Positions 25,400 to 33,550 are shown, counted from the stretch's first letter. The stretch is DNA of 48,161 nucleotides from Opitutales bacterium (GCA_021772565.1 JAJFLR010000112.1:1-48161), one strand, 5' to 3'. Notes: generated by a model not told the origin, from the letters alone. Translations and numbers: made by a program.

Positions 25400-27504
25400 G
25401 TATGATAACACAACCTAAGAGAGTCCACTACTTTACCGGTGAATCTCTCAATACCGATGATTTTAAAACTGAACAATATTATTTCCTGGAACGTTTTCGA
25501 GTCGAAAACATCAGCCTTAATATCTGGGGTCTTGCCGAAGGGTTAAACGTTAGTAAAGATAAAAATGACACTTCGACATTAAATATTTCACCTGGACTAG
25601 CCATCGATTACGATGGCAACTCGATCGTACTGTCCATCAATCAAAGTGTTACCCTTCCCCTTCCTTCAGAAATAAAAACCTATTATCTGATCGTTTTCTA
25701 TAGACAGGAAAAAGCTGATTACACTACCGAATCAAACTGCGGAGGATTTAAGCGTATTATTGAATATCCCGAATTTAAATTTGTCGATAGTCTATCACCA
25801 AATACTTTAGTTTTGGCGACAGTTGATGTAACAGAATCGGACGTTATACTCGATTTTTCCCGCAGACGATATTGCTCGCTAAGACTCGGAAGTCTGCAAT
25901 TCGCCAGTAGCTCTGATAGCGACGGTGTGGTTAGTAAAGACTTACCAACTATTAACGGCTACTATGGTAAACCGTCAATTGATGATCCTGATAAATCTGC
26001 CACTTCATTACTGGAAGTCAGTTCTCCTCTTACGCTTTTTAAAGGCAAATTAAAAATAGAGCCGTACAAAATGTTATCAAAAAGCAAAGAACTGATTGAC
26101 TATTTAGTCGAAGTAAAAGGTAACGTGTTAATTGATGGACTGCTCAATGTTAAAGGAGATATTCTTCACAACGGAGAGATTATTAAAGAAAGCCCATGGG
26201 AAATTGAAAAAAATACATCAAACATCTATTACGATTTAGGCAGTGTCGTTATTGGTTATGTTCCAAAACCTGAAAATGCGATTACCGAAAAACTATCTAT
26301 TCTGGGTGTTGCAAAAGTTATGGGCGACGTTATCTGCACAGGCGCCGGCAGTAAGTTTATCGGCGACGGTTCAGGATTAACCAATTTACCTAATAGTCCC
26401 TGGGTTTTTGGATCAGCCAGTGGTCAACAAAATATTTTTTACCCTGGACTCAATGCTTCTAGTGGCGCCGCACAAGGCGCTGTTGGCATTGGCCCCTTTC
26501 TCGATTTGGGAGAAGTTTTTCCACCTGACGCTTCGTTATTAGTTAAAAATAAAACATACCTTGAAAAATTAAGCGGAATTCAAATCGATGGTGTTCCTGA
26601 ACCAGACCCGCTAGCTATTACAAGTGCAGTTAGCATGAAAAGCGACGTATCAGCAGCGACAAATCTTAGCATCGATGCCGGTGATTTAATACTAAGTAGC
26701 GGAAGCATCAATATAACCAAGGGAAATTTAACGTTAAAAACCGGCACTTTAACAATCGATACCGGAAGCCAATTAGTAAGCAACGGCTTAGTAACGATAA
26801 ATAATACTCTAAAAATTAATGACGGAAATTTAGATATCTCCAAAGGTAAAATCAACTTGTCTGATGGCGATCTGTTACTGTCAAAAGGTGATCTGACAAT
26901 GTCAGATGGCCAATTTACTTTGCAAAAGGGAAGTCAATTTATAAACAATGGCGACCTGACAGTATTTGGCAATATAACAGCAAATAAATTTATTGGTGAT
27001 GGATCTGGCTTAACTAACATCGGATTCTGGAGCAAAAACAATGACAATTCAATTTATGCCGATAACCCTACATTAGTGTGCACGAATCAATTACCAGTTG
27101 GAAACAATTCAGCATTTTATGTAAATGGAAGAGCACAAGTAACCGGTGATTTACAGGTAGAAGGTAAAATTATAAATAACGTTGGTAGTAGTTCCAATTA
27201 TTTTGTAACTTCAGATGAAGAGTTGACAACCGTCAGAGGTATTGTTGATGCCGATGGAAATCCAAATCAAGGAACAGGATATAGTTCAATAAAAATTAAA
27301 ACTGGCCACTATCAAATCACATTTGTAACAAAGTTTCTTGAAGTACCAACGGTTGCTACGACAGTTATTTGGGAAGATGATGGCACTCATACGATACCTT
27401 CTTCAGCTATCTATAAATTAACCGAAAATGGATTTGAAGTTTATTGTGGTTACACACTGTTTAGAGATCACACTTTCTCATTTATTGCTTTGGGGCCGAG
27501 ATAA
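25396..27504 (+). CDS. Tail fibre protein (Afp13-position)
   Basis: The 702-residue protein has an N-terminal docking module (RVHYFTGESLNTDDFKTEQ, SPGLAIDYDGNSIVLSI), then a stalk. The fibre motif KFIGDGSGLTN occurs twice, near residues 320 and 530. Between about 410 and 525 lies a ladder of eight-residue repeats (ITKGNLTLKTGTLTIDTGS) typical of trimeric beta-helices. The C-terminal 110 residues form a separate tip domain (IKTGHYQITFVTKFLEVPTV, YTLFRDHTFSFIAL), the presumed receptor-binding end that sets target range. No chaperone gene follows. It is the last gene of the structural operon. Confidence 0.9.
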   Translation: MSMITQPKRVHYFTGESLNTDDFKTEQYYFLERFRVENISLNIWGLAEGLNVSKDKNDTSTLNISPGLAIDYDGNSIVLSINQSVTLPLPSEIKTYYLIVFYRQEKADYTTESNCGGFKRIIEYPEFKFVDSLSPNTLVLATVDVTESDVILDFSRRRYCSLRLGSLQFASSSDSDGVVSKDLPTINGYYGKPSIDDPDKSATSLLEVSSPLTLFKGKLKIEPYKMLSKSKELIDYLVEVKGNVLIDGLLNVKGDILHNGEIIKESPWEIEKNTSNIYYDLGSVVIGYVPKPENAITEKLSILGVAKVMGDVICTGAGSKFIGDGSGLTNLPNSPWVFGSASGQQNIFYPGLNASSGAAQGAVGIGPFLDLGEVFPPDASLLVKNKTYLEKLSGIQIDGVPEPDPLAITSAVSMKSDVSAATNLSIDAGDLILSSGSINITKGNLTLKTGTLTIDTGSQLVSNGLVTINNTLKINDGNLDISKGKINLSDGDLLLSKGDLTMSDGQFTLQKGSQFINNGDLTVFGNITANKFIGDGSGLTNIGFWSKNNDNSIYADNPTLVCTNQLPVGNNSAFYVNGRAQVTGDLQVEGKIINNVGSSSNYFVTSDEELTTVRGIVDADGNPNQGTGYSSIKIKTGHYQITFVTKFLEVPTVATTVIWEDDGTHTIPSSAIYKLTENGFEVYCGYTLFRDHTFSFIALGPR

Positions 27505-27510
27505 ACTAGA

Positions 27511-27555
27511 TTATTAGTCTCTAATAAATTACTGTAATAACAAGTTATTTGGTAA
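27511..27555 (+). terminator. Two hairpins at the end of the structural operon
   Basis: TTATTAG/CTAATAA (27511-27527) is followed by a longer stem: TTAC at 27529-27532 and AATAAC at 27536-27541 pair with GTTATT at 27544-27549 and GTAA at 27552-27555. A run of T (CATTTTTTT) occurs about 15 bases further on. The stems are AT-rich, so termination strength is unsure, but the place between convergent genes fits. Confidence 0.4.
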
Positions 27556-27645
27556 CGATACATTTATAGCACATTTTTTTATCAATCTTCTACATCACAT
27601 AAAAAAAAATTTTCTATAATTATTTTTTGATTCTGATACACCAAG

Positions 27646-28092
27646 TCAACTCGCTTTCACAGTAAAGTTTGTCGTAATAAATTGAGCGGTACCTACTTTG
27701 ACGACGACAGGATCAGGTACGGGTGGCACTGGCCCTGGCGGCTGAAACATTGCCGGTGACGCAACATTAAAAATTGCTTGAAAACTTCCGCCCTTTAACA
27801 AAATAAATTTTCCTTTATTTTTAGTACGTTTGGTCATATTATTGGGCATTAAAATAACTTTTAATGTACCTGTGCCGGGAATTGTAAACGGCGGCGAAAT
27901 ATAGGGCAGAGGTATTCCCTTCACCATCGGCGGTAACTCATCTCCAAGTAGGCAAACCGGACGCATAAGACCATTCAAACGAGACCCTTTTCCGATAAGT
28001 GGTATGGGTGCCACTAACGGAAATACCGTAGCTCCCATTATCGGAATGGTAACGCGTAGCATATCACCAGTAATCATTATTGAGTCGGCCAT
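27646..28092 (-). CDS. PAAR-like spike tip protein (Afp10 role)
   Basis: The 148-residue protein starts MADSIMITGDMLRVTIPIMG and contains RPVCLLGDELPPMVKGIPLP followed by ISPPFTIPGTGTLKVILM and KFILLKGGSFQAIFNVASPA. This Gly/Pro-rich succession of short strands with V-C-L-x-G-D, characteristic of PAAR-like tip proteins, should cap the needle trimer and may carry effectors. A proline-rich C-terminal segment (FQPPGPVPPVPDP) precedes the last strand. Unlike every other structural gene here it lies on the opposite strand, facing the fibre gene, with its start near the cargo operon. It therefore needs its own promoter, probably in 28093-28216. Confidence 0.78.
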   Translation of the reverse strand: MADSIMITGDMLRVTIPIMGATVFPLVAPIPLIGKGSRLNGLMRPVCLLGDELPPMVKGIPLPYISPPFTIPGTGTLKVILMPNNMTKRTKNKGKFILLKGGSFQAIFNVASPAMFQPPGPVPPVPDPVVVKVGTAQFITTNFTVKAS

Positions 28093-28142
28093 ATATTTTT
28101 TAAAATATTGTTATATTGAACAATGATAAAAGGAAGTATAGT

Positions 28143-28171
28143 TTGACATAATTCAGACTCTAATTAATGAT
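28143..28171 (+). promoter_or_regulatory. Sigma70-like promoter of the cargo operon
   Basis: TTGACA at 28143-28148 matches the -35 consensus fully, and AATGAT at 28166-28171 matches the -10 consensus in four of six positions, at a 17-base spacing. Transcription would begin near 28178, about 40 bases before the first cargo gene. The intergenic space also has a TTGTT/AACAA hairpin at about 28107-28122. The call rests on consensus only. Confidence 0.45.
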
Positions 28172-28216
28172 GATTTCATCAAATAATTTCAAGATATATT
28201 GATTGCAATAAATCTA

Positions 28217-29206
28217 ATGTTTAAAGCTAAAACCAATAGTAATAAACCACCATCTTCGACTCTGGAATCAAAAGTTAAAGAGTCGAGTTTGAATTCCCAT
28301 TCTATACCAATAGTTCAGTTACAGAATACATTGGGCAATCAAGGTATGGCTCGCCTTATAAAAAGTCAGTCGATGCATCACCAAAATGTTGTTCAACGGC
28401 AAAAAGTATATCTTGAGAAAGATGTCGAAAAAGAGCTGGAAGGACCTGAACTAATTGTAGGAAGCTATCATGAGCCCTCTTTTTTACAAGAGTTCATTAA
28501 AAATGAAGAGGAAGATGAAGAGTTGGGTGGATATGAATATTCCCTGGCCGAGAACCTAAATGAATATCTTGACGAATACGGCTACGGCAAGGGTGCACAA
28601 TTTAGAAACTGGGATGGAAAATCGCACCCTAAAACAGGCTGGAAATTTCACGTTAGTGCAAATCTGGAAAACGAACTTGAAGTAGCTGAGGGAATACTCC
28701 CACTTCTCAGGAAATATGAAGTCACGCATAAGGTTGATGTTTCAAAAAATTGGGGCGATACAGAAAAAGAAAATAAATCGCAAATCGGAAAATTCATAAC
28801 GATTTATCCTTCAGATGACGAGAATACCACTTTACTGGCAGATTTGATTAACAGGAAATTAATAAAGATGGGACTTAGTGGCTTGGAAGTACCTAATGAA
28901 TACAGTGTGGGAAACACCAATATGTTATATATGCGTCATGGACAATTATCAGCAATCTATTATGCTGCTTGCGCAAAAGATGGCGTTATTCCGAATGATG
29001 GGAAAGTTAATGTATCCAATATAAAAGATGATTATGATGTTATTATGGGTAATTATGACAATCTCTATTCACACAAAGGCATTCTTCATTTCATGAAAGG
29101 TGGCAAACCTGCACCAGCTATGTTATTGGGCAACAAATTGATAGCGGACCCACGAGAAGGGGCTAATCCAGCTAATGTAGAATTACCAAAAGGATTAATT
29201 TTTTAG
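28217..29206 (+). CDS. eCIS cargo: LanL/OspF-like phosphothreonine lyase domain
   Basis: Starting at the ATG at 28217 (a TTG six codons earlier is possible), the protein has 329 residues. Residues of about 30-50 form the cargo leader IVQLQNTLGNQGMARLIKSQ. From about 105 onward it resembles the lyase domain of LanL/LanKC lanthipeptide synthetases and the OspF/SpvC effectors: GWKFHVSANLENELEVAEGI, with the K-x-H pair at K143/H145, a second lysine in EVTHKVDV (K172), then QIGKFITIYPSDDE, MLYMRHGQ and a late DPREGANPANVELPKG. These enzymes remove phosphate from phospho-Ser/Thr by beta-elimination, leaving a dehydro residue. No kinase or cyclase domain follows, so it is a free-standing lyase. Host phosphoproteins are the inferred target. 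Confidence 0.78.
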   Translation: MFKAKTNSNKPPSSTLESKVKESSLNSHSIPIVQLQNTLGNQGMARLIKSQSMHHQNVVQRQKVYLEKDVEKELEGPELIVGSYHEPSFLQEFIKNEEEDEELGGYEYSLAENLNEYLDEYGYGKGAQFRNWDGKSHPKTGWKFHVSANLENELEVAEGILPLLRKYEVTHKVDVSKNWGDTEKENKSQIGKFITIYPSDDENTTLLADLINRKLIKMGLSGLEVPNEYSVGNTNMLYMRHGQLSAIYYAACAKDGVIPNDGKVNVSNIKDDYDVIMGNYDNLYSHKGILHFMKGGKPAPAMLLGNKLIADPREGANPANVELPKGLIF

Positions 29207-29278
29207 TTGTAATGTGTACATCACTCAATTTGCGTTACTTTCACATTTAGTTTTATTTAAATAACATGAGTTAAATAA

Positions 29279-30022
29279 ATGTATCAAACCAAATCCCATA
29301 CTGAAATAACGCAAAGAAACTATCCTGTTTCCTCACATAGTTTTGGTACATCCAGCCGAAATACATTTTTAATTTCCAAACTGCAAAATAAATTGGGTAA
29401 CAAAGGCGTCGCACAATTAATCAAAGCTCAAAGACAAAATAAAAACATAATTCAAATGGTTAGTGTAACCAATGCCGCCGGAAATACCACTTTCGATGTT
29501 GTATATGGCGATGGCAAAATATCGTTGAAGATTGGGAAAACTGAAATTGCTTACGTAACTTATGAGCTGCCGGTACCCGCTGTCGTCGAACAAGGTTATA
29601 TCCACGTAAATCCTGATTATCAACGACAAGGTATTTCCTACCTGCTTACTTATTTGGGAGCTGAATATGCACAATCAATTGGTAGAACCATACTTTACTT
29701 GGGTGGTGGATCGTTAAGTCCATCGGGAGGATTGTTAGCAAGAAAATTCGGGTTTGGCGAATACGAACCGTCAAATGATAAAGGTGGAGGCGGTGGCGGT
29801 GGCTTATGCTCATGGTTAGCCAGTTGCTTCTGCTGCGGTGGAAATACTGCTGATGATAGCACACCATTACTTCAGGGACAAAATCAGGCGCTTTTATCAA
29901 GTGCATATAAAAATCAAAAAAGTTTGGCAGGTGGTGATATACCACCAATTAAATGGCTGCCTGTATCAGATGTAGTAGTAAAAGCCAGAGCAAAAATAGC
30001 CGGCAGCTGGAATATAACCTGA
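29279..30022 (+). CDS. eCIS cargo: GNAT acetyltransferase with Gly/Cys-rich tail
   Basis: The 247-residue protein starts with a leader of about 58 residues nearly identical in plan to the next gene (MYQTKS, then ISKLQNKLGNKGVAQLIKAQ). Residues of about 62-165 form a GNAT fold: GYIHVNPDYQRQGISYLLTY holds the acetyl-CoA-binding Q-R-Q-G-I-S loop (115-120), and LARKFGFGEYEP is the typical final strand. Next comes a run of glycines (169-175) and a cysteine cluster LCSWLASCFCCGG (C177, C183, C185, C186), a possible metal site, lipidation site or disulfide knot. The last 55 residues have no known domain. GNAT cargo could modify a protein, tRNA or small molecule in the target cell; the substrate is unknown. 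Confidence 0.8.
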   Translation: MYQTKSHTEITQRNYPVSSHSFGTSSRNTFLISKLQNKLGNKGVAQLIKAQRQNKNIIQMVSVTNAAGNTTFDVVYGDGKISLKIGKTEIAYVTYELPVPAVVEQGYIHVNPDYQRQGISYLLTYLGAEYAQSIGRTILYLGGGSLSPSGGLLARKFGFGEYEPSNDKGGGGGGGLCSWLASCFCCGGNTADDSTPLLQGQNQALLSSAYKNQKSLAGGDIPPIKWLPVSDVVVKARAKIAGSWNIT

Positions 30023-30046
30023 TAACAAAATATTATGTAATAAACT

Positions 30047-31348
30047 ATGTATCAGACAAAATCCAGTAGTAAGATAACGCAAAAAAACAGTCATGTTTCC
30101 ACACATAGTTCTGATACATCCAGCCGAAATATATTTTCAGTTGCACAACTGCAAAATAAATTGGGCAACAAAGGCGTCGCACAATTATTCAAAGCGCAAA
30201 GACAAAATAAAAACGTCATTCAAAAAAAGAGACGTGAGCAATCAGGCTTGCCTGAGCAACTGAAAACCGGCGCGGAAAATTTATCCGGCTATTCTCTGGA
30301 TGCCGTAACCGTCCATTACAATTCTGACAAGCCAGCAACATTAAACGCGTTAGCCTACACGCAGGGAACGGATATCCATATCGGCCCAGGGCAGGAAAAA
30401 CATTTACCTCACGAAACCTGGCACGTCGTCCAACAAATGCAAGGACGCGTCAACCCGACGATGCACCAAAACGGTGTCGCTATCAATGATGATACGCATC
30501 TCGAAATGGAAGCGGAACAGATGGGAGGAAAGGCCTCTAACGTAATTAAGAATTACAAGAAAGTCACACCCAATAACGATAACAATTTTGAGAATACTAA
30601 TAACCTACATCATTGCCCCGCATTGAATAATGCTTCAGCTCTTGTACAAAAATACACTATACATGGCACATGGAAACTCTCTGAAAACGGTGCTTATGAC
30701 ATAAACACGAAAAGCCCGAACGATCGATATCTATATGTTGCCGATGGTTCACCGGGTCCGGAACCAGATGACAAATTTGAAGAGGTAGCATCTCCTAGAG
30801 TTGGATGGGGAAAATACAAATTTAAAGCTAACTTTCAAAATGACTGTTTGGGGTTTGCAGAATATTTGAGCTTTGGAAAATACCTGACGCGAAAATCCGG
30901 TTTTCGGGTAAAAGATAGTAAATCGAGCGCAAAGGCCAAAGACAAATTATTTGGATCTACTGATAAATCCAATATAAAAATTGCAGATGAATTGTTGAAT
31001 AAAAAACGGAAGCGTGATCCAGTCGATCCGGATATTGGCAGTGCCTATAGTGCGATTAGAAGAGATATTGAACCCGATGAATGTCCCTATCATGTGGCAA
31101 TGGTTGTCGCATCCGATGGCAATGACCGCATCACATGTGAAGGCGATGCAGGCTCAGTAATGAATGCACCGGTTTTTGATATGTATAACGTTCATTGTAA
31201 AAGAAAAAAAGTTCCAAAAAAAGTAGGCGTAAAAGGCCCGGGAAAAAGCTTTGAGGAAACTTATGAAGATCCATATTCAACAATTGGCCCGCCACCACTG
31301 ATACCGGCATTTGCAGAATTAATTCCACGAAAAGATATAACCGTTTGA
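30047..31348 (+). CDS. eCIS cargo: DUF4157 fused to Cys/His hydrolase-like domain
   Basis: The 433-residue protein has three parts. Residues 1-60 are the leader (VAQLQNKLGNKGVAQLFKAQ). Residues of about 66-165 are DUF4157, a zincin-like domain frequent in eCIS-linked proteins, with HETWH at 122-126 and a downstream LEMEAEQMG (E155/E157) as third ligand candidate. Residues of about 205-433 form a toxin-like domain with NDCLGFAEYL (C267) and, about 80 residues on, CPYHVAMVVASDG (H349) and ITCEGDAGS. This arrangement resembles papain/NlpC-P60-type hydrolases, though no close family is recognised. DUF4157 may process or release the C-terminal part. A basic KKRKRDP stretch lies between the putative catalytic residues. 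Confidence 0.8.
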   Translation: MYQTKSSSKITQKNSHVSTHSSDTSSRNIFSVAQLQNKLGNKGVAQLFKAQRQNKNVIQKKRREQSGLPEQLKTGAENLSGYSLDAVTVHYNSDKPATLNALAYTQGTDIHIGPGQEKHLPHETWHVVQQMQGRVNPTMHQNGVAINDDTHLEMEAEQMGGKASNVIKNYKKVTPNNDNNFENTNNLHHCPALNNASALVQKYTIHGTWKLSENGAYDINTKSPNDRYLYVADGSPGPEPDDKFEEVASPRVGWGKYKFKANFQNDCLGFAEYLSFGKYLTRKSGFRVKDSKSSAKAKDKLFGSTDKSNIKIADELLNKKRKRDPVDPDIGSAYSAIRRDIEPDECPYHVAMVVASDGNDRITCEGDAGSVMNAPVFDMYNVHCKRKKVPKKVGVKGPGKSFEETYEDPYSTIGPPPLIPAFAELIPRKDITV

Positions 31349-31357
31349 TTTGAGAGA

Positions 31358-32314
31358 ATGAAATCCTCCCATATCGCAGAGATCAGCCAAACTCAAATCA
31401 ATGAAAAGTCCGTTGATTACAACTCGCAATCTCCAATTTCTTCAATTAGCCATTTACAAAATACCATTGGCAATCGAGTGCTTGCACGGTTAGTGCAAAG
31501 AAAATCGGGCAAGAAAAATAACGCTACCAATAAAAATTTTGAAGATAATAACAGAAAATTAGAATCAGCATCAATTGATTCAAGTGTTGCTCAGCTTAAG
31601 TCAAACCAATCCCCCCTACCCGATCAACTCAAGACAAGTATGGAAAATTTATCTGGCATATCGATGGATGATGCAACAGTTAGTTATAACTCGAAAAAAC
31701 CAGCAAAAATCGATGCATTAGCCTATGCACAGGGCAGTGAAATTCATCTTGCACCTGGTCAGGAAAAACATCTACCGCATGAGGTATGGCATGTGGTGCA
31801 GCAAAAACAAGGCAGAGTAAAACCGACACTGCAAATGAAAGATGGTTTGAATATAAATTATGATACTGACCTGGAAAAGGAAGCGGATACTATGGGAGTA
31901 AAAGCTATGTCTGGCGTATCTCAAACAGTAAATGCCAGTTTGAAAAATTGTACATTAAACGAAGAAGACCTAGTAATACAGGGTTGCTGGAATAAAAAGT
32001 TCCTTGATGACGTACTGTTTAAAGGAGAAGTTGAATATGAGGATGACGTAGATTTTTCAGAAATAAGTAGTCTTGATTTTGCTGAAAAATCATTATCCAA
32101 AGGCCGTGAGATTGCTTATATTGTAAATGCAATTCTTCCATTTAGCGAGATTGGAAAAATCCCAGAAGTGGTTGGCGCTATATTGGATGGATTGGCTGAG
32201 GAGGATTATGATCGTGTTGCTATTATACTGGGAATTAATGGCAAAGAAGATGATGAAGAAACGTTGGATGAAGCACTCGAAGAGGCAAGTGATATTATTA
32301 GTGAATTACCTTAA
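31358..32314 (+). CDS. eCIS cargo: DUF4157 protein with unknown tail
   Basis: The 318-residue protein has a leader with ISHLQNTIGNRVLARLVQRK (residues 29-49), then a linker and a DUF4157 domain (about 86-185) with HEVWH at 141-145 and LEKEADTMG (E173/E175). The DUF4157 part closely follows that of the upstream cargo (e.g. PGQEKHLPHE in both). The C-terminal 130 residues are acidic and helical, with one apolar stretch (REIAYIVNAILPFSEIGKI) that could insert into a membrane; I recognise no toxin family. It ends at a TAA just before AAAAGG. A neighbouring +1 frame continues for 64 codons, so a frameshift or an extra small gene is possible. Confidence 0.8.
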   Translation: MKSSHIAEISQTQINEKSVDYNSQSPISSISHLQNTIGNRVLARLVQRKSGKKNNATNKNFEDNNRKLESASIDSSVAQLKSNQSPLPDQLKTSMENLSGISMDDATVSYNSKKPAKIDALAYAQGSEIHLAPGQEKHLPHEVWHVVQQKQGRVKPTLQMKDGLNINYDTDLEKEADTMGVKAMSGVSQTVNASLKNCTLNEEDLVIQGCWNKKFLDDVLFKGEVEYEDDVDFSEISSLDFAEKSLSKGREIAYIVNAILPFSEIGKIPEVVGAILDGLAEEDYDRVAIILGINGKEDDEETLDEALEEASDIISELP

Positions 32315-32333
32315 AAAGGCAAGCTTACTAAAA

Positions 32334-32507
32334 ATGGTGGAAGATAGTATGATTGAATATTCTTACTCGAAAGAAATCCTCGAATATCAAAAAAGTCGTG
32401 TACCACTTGAATACGCTGATTCGTTTATTCCATCAACAAGTTATAAAAAAAGTAAAGCACCCGTTGTAAGTGGATTGGGAAAAAAATTAAATATTCATAC
32501 TTATTAA
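32334..32507 (+). CDS. Small ORF after the last cargo gene
   Basis: A 57-residue ORF begins at an ATG 20 bases after the cargo stop and contains IEYSYSKEILEYQKSRVPLE and a basic, Lys/Ser-rich end. Its frame is open far upstream through the cargo gene (to about 32127), so it may instead be a C-terminal extension reached by a +1 shift near CCTTAAAAAGG at 32309-32319. An AAAAAGG stretch 15-20 bases upstream is too distant to be an ideal ribosome site. It could be a small partner or immunity-like protein; nothing in the sequence decides. Confidence 0.4.
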   Translation: MVEDSMIEYSYSKEILEYQKSRVPLEYADSFIPSTSYKKSKAPVVSGLGKKLNIHTY

Positions 32508-32666
32508 AATAATAAAACTTCAATTCCTGAAAAATTCGGTAAATAGCTTATAGACAGTATGCTATTAATTATTAAAATAGTTATTAATAAATACAAGAAT
32601 ATGGGAACATACTTCTTAAATTTATGTAAAACTAATCAAAAATAGTTATTAAATAATAAGATTTTT

Positions 32667-32694
32667 TTGACATATGTAAAAAATATAGTAAATT
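32667..32694 (+). promoter_or_regulatory. Sigma70-like promoter before solute-binding protein gene
   Basis: TTGACA at 32667-32672 is a perfect -35 element. With 16 bases of spacing, TAAATT at 32689-32694 matches four of six -10 positions. Transcription would start near 32701, leaving about 40 bases of leader before the ATG at 32740. The stretch 32508-32739 holds no other feature. Confidence 0.5.
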
Positions 32695-32739
32695 TAGGGC
32701 TTTTAAAAATACAAATAAAAACAACAAAATATAACAAAT

Positions 32740-33507
32740 ATGAACATTAAAAATAAAATGATTAAAAAGATATTACTATCTATTAGCATACTGTCATTTA
32801 TATTTAGCAGTGCTTTTGCGGGACCTGCTCTAAAAATAATGGCTGAAGATTTACCTCCAATGAATTATAAGGATGGTAAAGAATACAAAGGACCGGGAAT
32901 TGAAATTGTTAGAGCAATACAAGACAGTGTCGGTTCAAATGATAAAATTACAGTTGTTCCGTGGAAACTCGCCTATAACAGTATTAAGGAAAAAAAGAAT
33001 ACAGTTTTATTTTCTATGGCACAGACTAAAAAAAGAAAAGGTCAGTTTAAATGGGTTGGCCCAATCGCAGAAAAAAAATATGCGTTTTTTGCAAAAAGTG
33101 ATTCTGATATAAGTATTAGCAGTTTGTCTGATGCTAAAGAAAATAAAATTGCTGTTCAAAGTGGAGGAGCAACTGAAGAATACTTAAAAGATAAAGGGTT
33201 TAGTAATTTAAAGAAAACAACTCGAACAAATCAAAGTTTAACTCGCTTAATAGATGGTGAAGTTGAGTTGTGGTATAGCACAAGAGCTACAGTAGCTGGT
33301 ATAGCTAAGAAAATGAATATAGATGCCAGCCAAATTAAAGAGGTTTATCTTGATCGATCTGTCCCATTATATATAGCATTTAATAAAGGTACTCCTAATA
33401 AAGTTATTTCAAAATGGCAAAAGGCGTATGATAAATTATATAACAGTGGTGAGATAAAAAGAATTTTTGATGAAAGTGGTCACAGTTCATTATTTCCAAG
33501 TAAATAA
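32740..33507 (+). CDS. Periplasmic solute-binding protein, SBP_bac_3 family
   Basis: The 255-residue protein begins with a Sec signal peptide (KKILLSISILSFIFSSAFA, cut after residue 27). The mature part follows the amino-acid-binding family 3 plan: LKIMAEDLPPMNYKDGKEYK, GPGIEIVRAIQDSVG, a central VLFSMAQTKKRKGQFKWVGP, and the hinge to lobe 2 at IAVQSGGATEEYLKDKGF. The C-terminus has NKGTPNKVISKWQKAYDKLY. Such proteins bind polar amino acids or similar small molecules in the periplasm, usually for an ABC importer, but no permease or ATPase gene is near. Stand-alone copies can serve sensing or pair with distant transporters. It has its own promoter-like site and terminator, so it is monocistronic. 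Confidence 0.9.
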   Translation: MNIKNKMIKKILLSISILSFIFSSAFAGPALKIMAEDLPPMNYKDGKEYKGPGIEIVRAIQDSVGSNDKITVVPWKLAYNSIKEKKNTVLFSMAQTKKRKGQFKWVGPIAEKKYAFFAKSDSDISISSLSDAKENKIAVQSGGATEEYLKDKGFSNLKKTTRTNQSLTRLIDGEVELWYSTRATVAGIAKKMNIDASQIKEVYLDRSVPLYIAFNKGTPNKVISKWQKAYDKLYNSGEIKRIFDESGHSSLFPSK

Positions 33508-33550
33508 TTGAAACGCAATTTAGAGTAAGAAGTACAATTCAAACTTTTAA

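Noticed and set aside
26580-26855. 91-codon antisense ORF inside the fibre gene
   Set aside because: A shadow of the repetitive beta-helix coding sequence.
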